The notes beneath the pieces were generated by a model that searched no databases, had not been told where the DNA came from, and worked only from the letters and a program-made list of their open reading frames with translations. Both the position numbers and the translations under genes were made by a program. A DNA stretch of 25,016 nucleotides, taken from assembly GCA_017391185.1 (NCBI GenBank), contig JAFOZN010000177.1:1-25016 (forward strand), given 5' to 3'. This DNA is from Alistipes sp. (GTDB lineage Bacteria; Bacteroidota; Bacteroidia; Bacteroidales; Rikenellaceae). The stretch's first letter is position 1. Every line of letters starts with the position of its first letter. Below, piece after piece: positions 13,899 through 21,611 of the stretch.

Positions 13899-15578
13899 TT
13901 AAAGCTCTATTCCATGCTTTAGGAATATGTCGCGTTGCATGGCGTTGATGCCGATGTTTTTATCTAAAATCACAGCTTTATTGTGGTCACTCAAATAGTA
14001 ACGCTCGGCCTCAAAATCAAAGTCGGGGTTTAGCAACGATGCCGTCTTATCGACATAATTGGAACGTATCGAGGCCATATCGGCCATGGTGTGAAATACG
14101 CTGAAGGTAGTGGCTGGCGCATGGGCATTGCTTAGAGATGCCTCCACCTTATCTGGATGTTCTTGTTTATACCTCTCGGAGAACCATGCAAGTGAAGCTA
14201 CATGTAACTGATAGTAGGTTACAGTCGGTGAAGCGTGCAAAAATCTCTCGTCCTCCTCGTCCATCAAATCTTCTCCGTGGTCAGCACAATAGAACATGGC
14301 ACACGAAGTATTCTCCAGCCCCTCCAAAGTCGATATAATCTCGCTCAAGACATGGTCCGTGTAGAGGATTGAGTTGTCGTATGAGTTACGTATCAACTCC
14401 ATATTACTTTTAGAGATAGCTACATCCTCATCTGGGGTAAATTCGGCAAACGAGCGTGGGTAACGCTGGTAGTAGCTGAAGTGCGAACCATAGGTGTGGA
14501 GTATAAAGAGTATTTTCTCAGAGCGATCCTGCTCCAGAGCTTTACGCATAGCATCTACTAATTGCATATCCAAACGCGGAGAGTCCATATACATGACATA
14601 TTTGGCATCGTGCGCCAGATTGTCAATCATGGCTCCTTGTGGCGATTGATTCGAGATGAAATATGTAGAGAACCCAACTTCGTTAAACAGGGCTGGAATA
14701 CCACTACGGCGATATAGCTCCTTATGCTCAGAGGTGTGGATAGATGAAAGCATCATCGGCACACTCTTGTGTGTGGTGTTGCTTTGAGTCAATACGTTGT
14801 AGAATACCGAAAGATTCTTTTGCTTGGATAGTCGGGGATTGGTGGCGCGTTCATAGCCATATAGCTGCCAATTGCAAGCTCGCGCAGCCTCGCCAATTAC
14901 AAGTACATAAACCTCTTTTGACTTTGGCTTAACCTCTCGATAGGCGTTATATGTAAAACCCTCAGAACTCTCGTCAAAGTTAGCTACTTTGTTTGATTCC
15001 GAGATAGCCAAGCCAAGATTATAGCTTACATTTATCGGGAAGACCTCATCTCTTAACACTCGGCGAATATCTCCTGCACAAAAGCTCACAAGCAAAACAA
15101 CGCCTAATCCTAAAGAGGTTGCACCCAATCGAAATAATCTTCGTCTAAGGAGGTCTGAGACCTGAATCTTACGCTTTAGATGCATCGTAGCAACTCCAAG
15201 CAATGGGATGTATATTACCACAACAGCAATAACCGAAGGGTAGATATTGCCCAACAATTCGCCAGCCTCTCCAGGGTTGGTTGTTAGCAGATTGAGGAAC
15301 ATATCTGTGGCTATGACCGAATTGCCGAATAGATAGGATAGCACAATCTGGAATGCGCTGAAGAATATAAATATGAATCCCCACCATATCATCTTGCCCG
15401 ACCATTTGGATAGAGTCATAAAGCAAGAGTAGAAACCCAACGGCAAAAGAATAGCAACTAACGATATCCAAAACGGATTCTTCTCAGTCCAAGTAAGTAT
15501 CGCTATCGGCAACATTAAGGCTATAATGAAACCTACGGTGAGCCAAGTCGCACTATATATTTTATCTTTTAAATTCAT
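13899..15578 (-). CDS. EptA-like phosphoethanolamine transferase (sulfatase fold)
   Basis: A 559-aa inner-membrane enzyme of the family that transfers phosphoethanolamine from phosphatidylethanolamine to lipid A or other envelope glycans, lowering surface charge. About five transmembrane helices occupy residues 10-170, followed by a periplasmic alkaline-phosphatase/sulfatase-like domain. Signature sequence: LVIGEAARACNWQLYGYERATNPRL at ~226-250 (E230 as metal ligand; GEAARACNWQLYGYER is the core). The nucleophile region SNTTHKSVPMM (T268 or T269) follows. Then come HTYGSHFSYYQRYP, ADHGED and the histidine of FLHASP. The SCGT...VPCM cysteines of many EptA proteins are absent, so disulfide staples differ. 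Its ATG overlaps the stop of the upstream barrel gene by one base. The exact acceptor is unknown. Confidence 0.88.
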   Translation of the reverse strand: MNLKDKIYSATWLTVGFIIALMLPIAILTWTEKNPFWISLVAILLPLGFYSCFMTLSKWSGKMIWWGFIFIFFSAFQIVLSYLFGNSVIATDMFLNLLTTNPGEAGELLGNIYPSVIAVVVIYIPLLGVATMHLKRKIQVSDLLRRRLFRLGATSLGLGVVLLVSFCAGDIRRVLRDEVFPINVSYNLGLAISESNKVANFDESSEGFTYNAYREVKPKSKEVYVLVIGEAARACNWQLYGYERATNPRLSKQKNLSVFYNVLTQSNTTHKSVPMMLSSIHTSEHKELYRRSGIPALFNEVGFSTYFISNQSPQGAMIDNLAHDAKYVMYMDSPRLDMQLVDAMRKALEQDRSEKILFILHTYGSHFSYYQRYPRSFAEFTPDEDVAISKSNMELIRNSYDNSILYTDHVLSEIISTLEGLENTSCAMFYCADHGEDLMDEEDERFLHASPTVTYYQLHVASLAWFSERYKQEHPDKVEASLSNAHAPATTFSVFHTMADMASIRSNYVDKTASLLNPDFDFEAERYYLSDHNKAVILDKNIGINAMQRDIFLKHGIEL

Positions 15579-16810
15579 TAAAATGCTTCGTTCATACCTA
15601 TCACCAATCCATTTGAGTGGTGACCAAATCCATAATCAATTCTGAGTCGGCTATTCTTACCTAAATTTATGCGTAAGCCCAAACCGTAGTTAGGTAATAA
15701 CTCTGAGAAGTCGATATTCTTGTGTGAATCAAAAACACTTCCCACTCCACCCCAAACGGCACAACCGAATGGCCCGTATATGTTTTGTCGAAGTTCCACC
15801 TGCGCGGTGGCAATCTTGCGATCTGTATAGCGTCCGAAATAGTATCCTCGCATACGTGATCCTCCTCCAATGCATGGCCACATAAACCAAGGTGTGGCCG
15901 ATGACCATAAATCGGCATATAGATCAACGCCCAAAACTCCTCCTTGCCAAATGGGGGTGAAATAATCAGCTATAGCCTTTACATGCCATAGCGTTGAGCC
16001 ACAATCTCCCAACCCCTTAGGCCTAATTTCTGTCAGCAATGAGACAAACCAACCCGTATTGGTAGCGTAGATGTTGTCTCTATGGTCAAATAGCAGATTT
16101 AAGCCCAAACCAGTGGTAAATGCATTTTGCTGAGTCATGCCATGTTGAGAGATATATAATCGCGCAAGTTCATCTATCGAAGAGGCCTTGTTGTACCTCA
16201 TATCGAGTGATGCTCCACCATAAAAATCCCCAACTATACGATTTAGAAATCTAACTGATCCAGCAAATGCTCGGCGACTATACTCAGAGCGTGAGTTCTT
16301 AATCGCAGCATCGTAGCCTAAGCCCCAAAAACGTATGGGTAATACGCCATAGGATATATCGTAACTCAGGATTCTCTCATCGGAGTGGAGATAATTCTCA
16401 CCCTCGGCCTTGAGTTGGAAAAATCCTTTGACAGAAACCTGTGCCGAGAGTTTGAGCATTGATGGCGTTTGCAGCTGATTTTGCTCATCTGTTTTATACT
16501 CTCCTGCGATAACTCCGTTGACCAAAAATCCAGTCTCGCGAGTATATCCAAAACCTAATGCGCTGTTAAGCTTGATTTTGGAAAATAGCATAGCATCCTC
16601 TCCAAGCGGATTGCGTAGCCTGCGCAGAGCCTTTAAAGCCCAAGGATCTTCCGATGCTCGATCCAGCTGTTGTTGTATCTCTGTGTAGTTTATCGGAGAG
16701 AGTGGGGTAGTTATGCTTTGTGCATTTGTTTTCTGAGCATTGACTTTCCCCTGCGCCATCGCCGATGACACAACAAGCATACATATCAAACTCAGAAAAA
16801 TACGGTACAT
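15578..16810 (-). CDS. Omp85/BamA-type outer-membrane beta-barrel without POTRA domains
   Basis: A 410-aa secreted protein with a signal peptide (residues 1-19, ending SSAMA-Q), a short helical linker (~40-75) and then alternating beta-strand sequence to a C-terminal phenylalanine (GMNEAF), the usual barrel end. GGGSRMRGYYFGRYTDR near residue 317 corresponds to the VRGF/Y-type loop-6 motif of Omp85 barrels. There is no room for POTRA repeats, so this is a barrel-only surface-antigen-domain protein. RLRIDYGFGHHSNG is typical of the last strands. It sits 21 bp after the YtfJ-like gene and overlaps eptA by one base, so the three are almost certainly one operon. Whether it moves lipid, phospholipid or protein is unknown. 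Confidence 0.75.
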   Translation of the reverse strand: MYRIFLSLICMLVVSSAMAQGKVNAQKTNAQSITTPLSPINYTEIQQQLDRASEDPWALKALRRLRNPLGEDAMLFSKIKLNSALGFGYTRETGFLVNGVIAGEYKTDEQNQLQTPSMLKLSAQVSVKGFFQLKAEGENYLHSDERILSYDISYGVLPIRFWGLGYDAAIKNSRSEYSRRAFAGSVRFLNRIVGDFYGGASLDMRYNKASSIDELARLYISQHGMTQQNAFTTGLGLNLLFDHRDNIYATNTGWFVSLLTEIRPKGLGDCGSTLWHVKAIADYFTPIWQGGVLGVDLYADLWSSATPWFMWPCIGGGSRMRGYYFGRYTDRKIATAQVELRQNIYGPFGCAVWGGVGSVFDSHKNIDFSELLPNYGLGLRINLGKNSRLRIDYGFGHHSNGLVIGMNEAF

Positions 16811-16831
16811 CTCTCAGCGCGGAATAGCTAT

Positions 16832-17377
16832 TTAGCGATATTTTTTTATAATCTCGTAAAAATCGGCCTTGTCTTGTGCTGTAAATTCGCCTTTGCGGCA
16901 GAATACAAGTTCACCATCACGGCTGATGAGCAATAGGGTGAATTTGTTGTTACAATCCCCCAAGCCCCAAGCTTTTGCCAAGCGGCGGTCAGGATCTGCA
17001 AGTATAAGAGCGCCATTTTTCTCAGTGCGCTTACGAGCGATCGACTTCACAGCGCTATTGGGAATAGGATACCAAGAATCCTTAAGATTGAGGATGCCGA
17101 AACCCTCTATGTTCTCACCTCCTGCAGCATGGTTATACTCGATTTCGTATGTAAAATCTTCATTCTGCTTGGCCTTGTCGGGATCAACATAGAATATAAG
17201 CAGGTGTTTATCTCCCCAAAATGGCATCAGCGTCTCACCGCCATCGAGCGTCTCCAATGCGATATTCTCTACTTTGTGAGGGATGGGCAACTCTTTATTC
17301 TTAGTGTCAGATTCTTGGGCATTAGCACCCACAGAAATAAACGCCAACGAAGCGAGTAGGAAAAAAAATCTTTTCAT
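16832..17377 (-). CDS. secreted YtfJ/thioredoxin-fold-like protein
   Basis: About 181 aa with a clear signal peptide (MKRFFFLLASLAFISVGANAQ split as MKRFFFLLASLAF, then ISVGANAQ). The mature part has LLIFYVDPDKAKQNEDF, GFGILNLKDSWYPIPNSAVKS, LADPDRRLAKAWGLGDCNN and FTLLLISRDGELVF. This strand order resembles peroxiredoxin/thioredoxin-fold proteins and the YtfJ group, but the CXXC motif is missing: only two cysteines, in GDCNN and VFCRKG. The assignment is by pattern. The open frame extends upstream to a GTG at 17425, but a -7 element at about 17406-17399 lies inside that extension and the signal peptide starts at the later ATG, so I use that (my base count near the A run leaves one base of doubt). 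First gene of the barrel/eptA operon. Confidence 0.6.
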   Translation of the reverse strand: MKRFFFLLASLAFISVGANAQESDTKNKELPIPHKVENIALETLDGGETLMPFWGDKHLLIFYVDPDKAKQNEDFTYEIEYNHAAGGENIEGFGILNLKDSWYPIPNSAVKSIARKRTEKNGALILADPDRRLAKAWGLGDCNNKFTLLLISRDGELVFCRKGEFTAQDKADFYEIIKKYR

Positions 17378-17398
17378 ATACATCATATTTTGATGGTG

Positions 17399-17406
17399 CA
17401 AATTTA
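17399..17406 (-). promoter_or_regulatory. possible -7 element for the YtfJ-like/barrel/eptA operon
   Basis: Minus-strand TAAATTTG fits TAnnTTTG and lies about 20 bp before the chosen ATG. No good -33 TTG is present at the usual distance; the upstream flank is A/T rich. Confidence 0.4.
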
Positions 17407-17473
17407 TAAAAAAATCTTTTAACACCTATTTCTATTCTTATTTTGGAATATTCTATAACTATATAGACCATAT

Positions 17474-17890
17474 TTACACTCTGTCGGGGATGTTGAAAGC
17501 ATACGTACCACCACCCGAAATGGTGAGTGCTATAAATACACCCAAATAGAGAATCTCTATCTTTATTACGTCCATACTTATCTCCGCCAAGAGAAAATCC
17601 TCTGTCAGAGATACACATGTGGCGACTATCATCAGCATCGCGGCCAGACGTGTCCCTACACCTATCACTATCATTGCGGCCAACACTCCCTCGACAATTA
17701 TCGAGAGCGCAAGTGAAGTAGATCGACTGAGCCCGAGAAAGCTATTATACTCTAAAACTAAATTGTCATAACTCTGCATCTTGCCTATGATGTGCAGCAG
17801 CATCATTGCTCCGATGAATAATCTCAGAAAGAGAATCGCTACAGAACATCTTTTGAGTGTTTGCTGAGTTTGTTTTACTTGTTTATCCAT
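17474..17890 (-). CDS. DoxX family membrane protein
   Basis: A 138-aa protein with four hydrophobic segments: ILFLRLFIGAMMLLHII, LALSIIVEGVLAAMIVIG, AMLMIVATCVSL and EILYLGVFIALTISGGG. It has the DoxX-family layout (RLFIG, then G of the second helix, ending GGGTYAFN). DoxX-type proteins appear in redox or quinone-related membrane roles, but the function of this branch is not known. It is divergent from the phosphatase gene at 17974 and followed 48 bp later by the region upstream of the YtfJ-like gene, so weak cotranscription is possible. Confidence 0.75.
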   Translation of the reverse strand: MDKQVKQTQQTLKRCSVAILFLRLFIGAMMLLHIIGKMQSYDNLVLEYNSFLGLSRSTSLALSIIVEGVLAAMIVIGVGTRLAAMLMIVATCVSLTEDFLLAEISMDVIKIEILYLGVFIALTISGGGTYAFNIPDRV

Positions 17891-17945
17891 GCCCGTTATC
17901 GATTCAAAAAATAGGCCAATCCTTTAGCGGAAAACTTTTTATCGC

Positions 17946-17953
17946 TATATTTG
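17946..17953 (+). promoter_or_regulatory. -7 element of the phosphatase gene
   Basis: TATATTTG fits the consensus. A TTTAG about 18 bp upstream is an imperfect -33. The leader to the ATG at 17974 is about 14 nt. Confidence 0.5.
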
Positions 17954-17973
17954 CACCACAAAAAAGAGATACC

Positions 17974-18447
17974 ATGAAGCAAAAGATTATCTTTATATGC
18001 CTGGGCAATATATGCCGTTCTCCTGCAGCCGATGGGATTATGCACCATCTTGTCAAGGAGCGTGGTGTAGAACATCTTATCGAGATCGACTCCGCAGGCA
18101 CTTATGGCGGTCATGCTGGTGAACTGCCAGACCACCGTATGCGCAGAGCCGCTTCTCAGAGAGGATACGATCTAACGCATCGTTCACGTAAATTTCGTGA
18201 GGAGGATTTCCTATACTTCGACAAGATCATAGTCATGGATGATATGAATTATGAGAATGTTTGTCGTATGGCTCCCGAAAGAAAGTATCTCGACAAGGTT
18301 CACCGCTTTGTGGAGTATAGCTTGAGTTTCCCCGATCGAAGCTACGTTCCCGATCCATATTATGAGGGTAGAGAGGGTTTTGAACTTGTACTCGATATGT
18401 TGGAGGATGGTTGTGCGAGATTGTTGGATGAAATGTTAGCTAAGTAA
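17974..18447 (+). CDS. low-molecular-weight protein tyrosine phosphatase
   Basis: A 157-aa cytoplasmic phosphatase. The P-loop CLGNICRSP gives CX5R with C9 and R15, the general acid is D127 in VPDPYYEG, and DSAGT at 39-43 is conserved in the family. Length is typical. The open frame reaches back to 17857, but that extension crosses the promoter and lacks family sequence, so the ATG at 17974 is used. It may dephosphorylate tyrosine kinases of capsule assembly or arginine-phosphate targets; the neighbours give no hint. The gene ends two bases before a hairpin that also ends the rhamnose operon. Confidence 0.92.
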   Translation: MKQKIIFICLGNICRSPAADGIMHHLVKERGVEHLIEIDSAGTYGGHAGELPDHRMRRAASQRGYDLTHRSRKFREEDFLYFDKIIVMDDMNYENVCRMAPERKYLDKVHRFVEYSLSFPDRSYVPDPYYEGREGFELVLDMLEDGCARLLDEMLAK

Positions 18448-18448
18448 A

Positions 18449-18487
18449 AAGCAAGAGAGGTTATTCCTAGAATAACCTCTCTTGCTT
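18449..18487 (-). terminator. terminator of the rhamnose operon, shared with the phosphatase gene
   Basis: A perfect 18-bp stem AAGCAAGAGAGGTTATTC with its complement has a 3-nt loop. A T run follows on the minus strand, so it fits the rhaD end best. The plus-strand tail (TTCTATG) is poorer, but the stem alone may stop or protect the phosphatase mRNA. Confidence 0.9.
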
Positions 18488-18503
18488 CTATGTAGCTATA
18501 AGA

Positions 18504-19313
18504 TTACTTTGGCAGACCAAATGCCTCGGTCATCTCCTGCATCTGCTCGCGAGTCATACCGTCTGGCTCGAAGCCCATATTCTTGGCAGAGATATAGATC
18601 TGAGCCGACTTGTTGAGAACATCGACCTGATCGAATGCCTCCATGATGTTAGGGCCTACTGCGCATACACCATGCTTCTCCCAGAGCGTAACATCATATT
18701 CGTCCAGCTGAGCAATGGTAGCATCGGCCAAAATCTGCGATCCAGGGAGCTCATATCTCACTACACCCAAACCGCGTGGACAAAATGCCTTAGTCTCTGG
18801 AATCATGCTCCACAAAAGATATGTCAAGACATCTTTCTCCAAAAACTTTTCTGCATGTGACATCGCCACAAGTTCGATAGGGTGGGTATGCAACGCAGCC
18901 TTGCACTCTACGCCCTTGCCGAGCAAGTAGTTATGCATGGCAAGATGCGCTGGTAGCTCCGAGGTTGGCTTTACGGGATTGTCCGCTATGATCTCATAAT
19001 GCTCACAATCCTCCGTAATGCGGATTATAGAGCCATTCTCCATTGGCCAGCGAGCTAAGTCACGCATGCGCTTGTTTGTACCCTTACAGAAGAAGTAACA
19101 GCCCTGCAAATGTGGTAATTTCTGTCCCATAGCTATCGGCTCCGAAATGGCAGCCATCTGGCGAATCTCATCATCTATGCAGTGAGTCACATTTACCGTA
19201 ATGTTTCCGCCATTACGCTCTGCCCAGCCCTTCTGCCAAAGGTAACCTGCAACTTCAGCAACCTGAGCTACCTCGTATGCTAATTCGGGGCGGGAATCAA
19301 GTATAGATTTCAT
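18504..19313 (-). CDS. rhaD: rhamnulose-1-phosphate aldolase
   Basis: A 269-aa class II (zinc) aldolase that cleaves L-rhamnulose 1-phosphate to dihydroxyacetone phosphate and L-lactaldehyde. Zinc ligands appear as H142 and H144 in ALHTHP and H214 in LWEKHG. The catalytic glutamate is E119 in SELPAH. These match E. coli RhaD positions (141, 143, 212, 117) within two residues. The N-terminal GWAERNGGNITVN phosphate-binding segment is intact. Last gene of the operon, 10 bp after rhaT, followed by a strong terminator. No lactaldehyde reductase follows. Confidence 0.95.
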   Translation of the reverse strand: MKSILDSRPELAYEVAQVAEVAGYLWQKGWAERNGGNITVNVTHCIDDEIRQMAAISEPIAMGQKLPHLQGCYFFCKGTNKRMRDLARWPMENGSIIRITEDCEHYEIIADNPVKPTSELPAHLAMHNYLLGKGVECKAALHTHPIELVAMSHAEKFLEKDVLTYLLWSMIPETKAFCPRGLGVVRYELPGSQILADATIAQLDEYDVTLWEKHGVCAVGPNIMEAFDQVDVLNKSAQIYISAKNMGFEPDGMTREQMQEMTEAFGLPK

Positions 19314-19323
19314 AACTTACACT

Positions 19324-20337
19324 CTATTTTAAAAGTTCAGGCAAGAATGAGCTGAGAATCAACACTGCAATACCTGCCAACAATACCAAGATAGTCTTTG
19401 CTGAGCAACCCTTCCACTCTTTGAGTATGATTCCCCACACGTTAGAGAATACTACGTTGAGAGCCATCAAGATACACCAACTAAAGGTCAAAAGCGAAGG
19501 TGAATCGGTCAAGAATCCTTTACCTAAACTCAATCCGAAGAATTGGCTATACCACAATGCTCCTGCCAAGGCGCAGAACAAAAGGTTGTTTGCCCATAGG
19601 TCGCTCTGCTGGTAATCCGAGAAACTCTTGTTGCGCATATTCTGATAGAGGCAATATGCAGCATTGGTCAAGAATCCACCCATTGTAACCATCAATGTAG
19701 CAGGCAAAGTCTTGTAGATATCAGCCGTAGCATCGCCAAAATTCAGAGGCTCACCAAAGCCCAGTCCGATGCTAAAGCAAGCACTCATAAAACCAGCCAA
19801 CAGAGCAACGGCTATACCTTTGGTAAAGTTGAAATCCTTAACAGCCTTCTGCTTCTCCTCCTCGGAAAGCGACTGCGACTTCATGTGACCAGCAACACCG
19901 ATAATAGCAATACCGAGTAGGGTAGCCACCACACCCGAAATCACCGCACTTGTCAAATCCCCTGGACGACCCAAGAATAGAGGTGTAAGGATTGTGCCCA
20001 ATCCAGCGCAAGTACCCAAGGCAATGGATTGACCCAAAGCCACACCCAAATAACGCATCGAGAGTCCGAAGGTCAAGCCTCCTACACCCCACAACATACC
20101 AAAAACGGCTGTGAGCAAACTCTCCTTGGGATATGCCGTATAGAGCTCAAAGAGAGAATGTCCATCGGGCACAGCCAACAACGCACCCAAGAATGGAAAT
20201 ACAAGCCATGCAAAGACTCCCTGCACAAACCAGTATGATTCCCAACTCCACTTTTTGATCTTATTGATAGGCACATAGCTGCTCGATTGACAGAATGCAC
20301 CTACGGCAATAATCAGTAAGCCAAATACTATCTCCAT
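19324..20337 (-). CDS. rhaT: L-rhamnose/proton symporter
   Basis: A 337-aa inner-membrane sugar:H+ symporter with about ten hydrophobic segments, in the drug/metabolite transporter superfamily. The N-terminal IKKWSWESYWFVQGVFAW segment is the RhaT hallmark (KVKKWSWET in E. coli), followed by WGVGGLTFGLSMRYLGVALG and the late SWCILMALNVVFSNVWGI segment. It sits three bases after rhaA and ten before rhaD, so it imports the sugar for the pathway encoded around it. Confidence 0.95.
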   Translation of the reverse strand: MEIVFGLLIIAVGAFCQSSSYVPINKIKKWSWESYWFVQGVFAWLVFPFLGALLAVPDGHSLFELYTAYPKESLLTAVFGMLWGVGGLTFGLSMRYLGVALGQSIALGTCAGLGTILTPLFLGRPGDLTSAVISGVVATLLGIAIIGVAGHMKSQSLSEEEKQKAVKDFNFTKGIAVALLAGFMSACFSIGLGFGEPLNFGDATADIYKTLPATLMVTMGGFLTNAAYCLYQNMRNKSFSDYQQSDLWANNLLFCALAGALWYSQFFGLSLGKGFLTDSPSLLTFSWCILMALNVVFSNVWGIILKEWKGCSAKTILVLLAGIAVLILSSFLPELLK

Positions 20338-20340
20338 ACA

Positions 20341-21597
20341 TTATGCTCGCTTCGATGTAACCTCCTGCTCATACTTCTGGATGTCGGCAATATAATCCTC
20401 TCCGACAGGAACATTGTTCTTCAGGCAGAACATATCCCATACCGCATTCCAAGGCAATGACTTGCACTCCTCAAGCAGAGCCAAACGCTCGAAGCCCTTA
20501 CCCTCAGCCTCATACTGGCGAAGAGTTGTGAGTGGCTCCAACAATGCCTGCAACAAGCACTTCTGAGTAGCGCGTGAACCGATTACATAAGCACCAATAC
20601 GATTAATAGAGGCATCGAAGTAATCCAAACCGATATGTACTCGATCCAACGCATCGCAACGTACGATCTCCTTTGTCAGATCCAGAGTCTCATCGTTGAT
20701 GATTGTCACATGATCCGAATCCCAACGTACAGGACGGCTCACGTGGAGCATCACCTCAGGTGTGAAGAGCAAGAGTGAAGAGATCTTATCACCGATAGAC
20801 TCAGTAGGGTGGAAGTGACCAGTGTCGAGAGTGACGATCTTATTGTTCTTCGCAGCGTATGCTGTATAGAAGTCGTTGCTACCCACTGTATAGCTCTCCA
20901 AACCGATACCGAATACCTTAGACTCCACGCAGTCCTTCATGTTGTCATACTTCTGCTCCAAAATCTCATCCAACGAACGCTTTAGATTGGCGCGGTATGC
21001 CATACGGTTCACCGTAATATCCTTTGATCCGTCATGAATCCAGATATTCAAGATTGCAGGATCACCCTGACGGCGGCCCATCTCCTCTGCGATGGCACGA
21101 CAACGCTTTGTATGCTCAACCCAGAATTGACGAATATCCTCCTTTGGGCTTGAAAGCGTGAGATCCTCGCTCTTTGGGTGAGAGAATGATGTAGAGTTGA
21201 AGTCGAGCTTCATGCCGTTCTTCTCTGCCCACTCCATCCAACTCTCGAAATGCTTTGGCTCCAACTGATCACGATCCACAGGACCTGTCTGGCGGAAATC
21301 AGCATAGTTAGCATGAAGATTCAAACGATGCTTACCTGGGATGAGAGATGTTGCCATCTCGATGTCAGCCTGCAACTCCTCTATGTTGCGAGCCTTACCT
21401 GGGTAGTTTCCAGTAGCTTGGATGCCGCCTGTGAGCTCGCCTGCGCTCTCAAAACCGCCAACATCATCAGCCTGCCAGCAATGAAGCGAAAGTTGTACAC
21501 CCTGCAACTTCTCCAGCGCTGCATCTGTATCAACGCCAATAGCGGCGTAACGCTCTTTGGCGATTTCATACGCCTTTAAAATCAAATCTTGTTTCAT
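20341..21597 (-). CDS. rhaA: L-rhamnose isomerase
   Basis: A 418-aa TIM-barrel metalloenzyme interconverting L-rhamnose and L-rhamnulose; length matches E. coli RhaA (419). Metal and active-site positions are visible: E234 in IGLESYTVGSNDFY, D258 with H261 and H263 in DTGHFHPTE, and the family signature HVSRPVRWDSDHV at ~285-297. The N-terminal LSLHCWQADDVGGFE region is also characteristic. It is 14 bp behind rhaB. Confidence 0.96.
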   Translation of the reverse strand: MKQDLILKAYEIAKERYAAIGVDTDAALEKLQGVQLSLHCWQADDVGGFESAGELTGGIQATGNYPGKARNIEELQADIEMATSLIPGKHRLNLHANYADFRQTGPVDRDQLEPKHFESWMEWAEKNGMKLDFNSTSFSHPKSEDLTLSSPKEDIRQFWVEHTKRCRAIAEEMGRRQGDPAILNIWIHDGSKDITVNRMAYRANLKRSLDEILEQKYDNMKDCVESKVFGIGLESYTVGSNDFYTAYAAKNNKIVTLDTGHFHPTESIGDKISSLLLFTPEVMLHVSRPVRWDSDHVTIINDETLDLTKEIVRCDALDRVHIGLDYFDASINRIGAYVIGSRATQKCLLQALLEPLTTLRQYEAEGKGFERLALLEECKSLPWNAVWDMFCLKNNVPVGEDYIADIQKYEQEVTSKRA

Positions 21598-21611
21598 GGT
21601 TTAAAATAGTT

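Noticed and set aside
17378..17425. GTG start for the YtfJ-like gene
   Set aside because: It would put 16 non-signal residues before a normal signal peptide and lies upstream of the -7 element.
17857..17973. N-terminal extension of the phosphatase
   Set aside because: It runs through the promoter region and overlaps the divergent DoxX gene; the family starts just before the CX5R loop.
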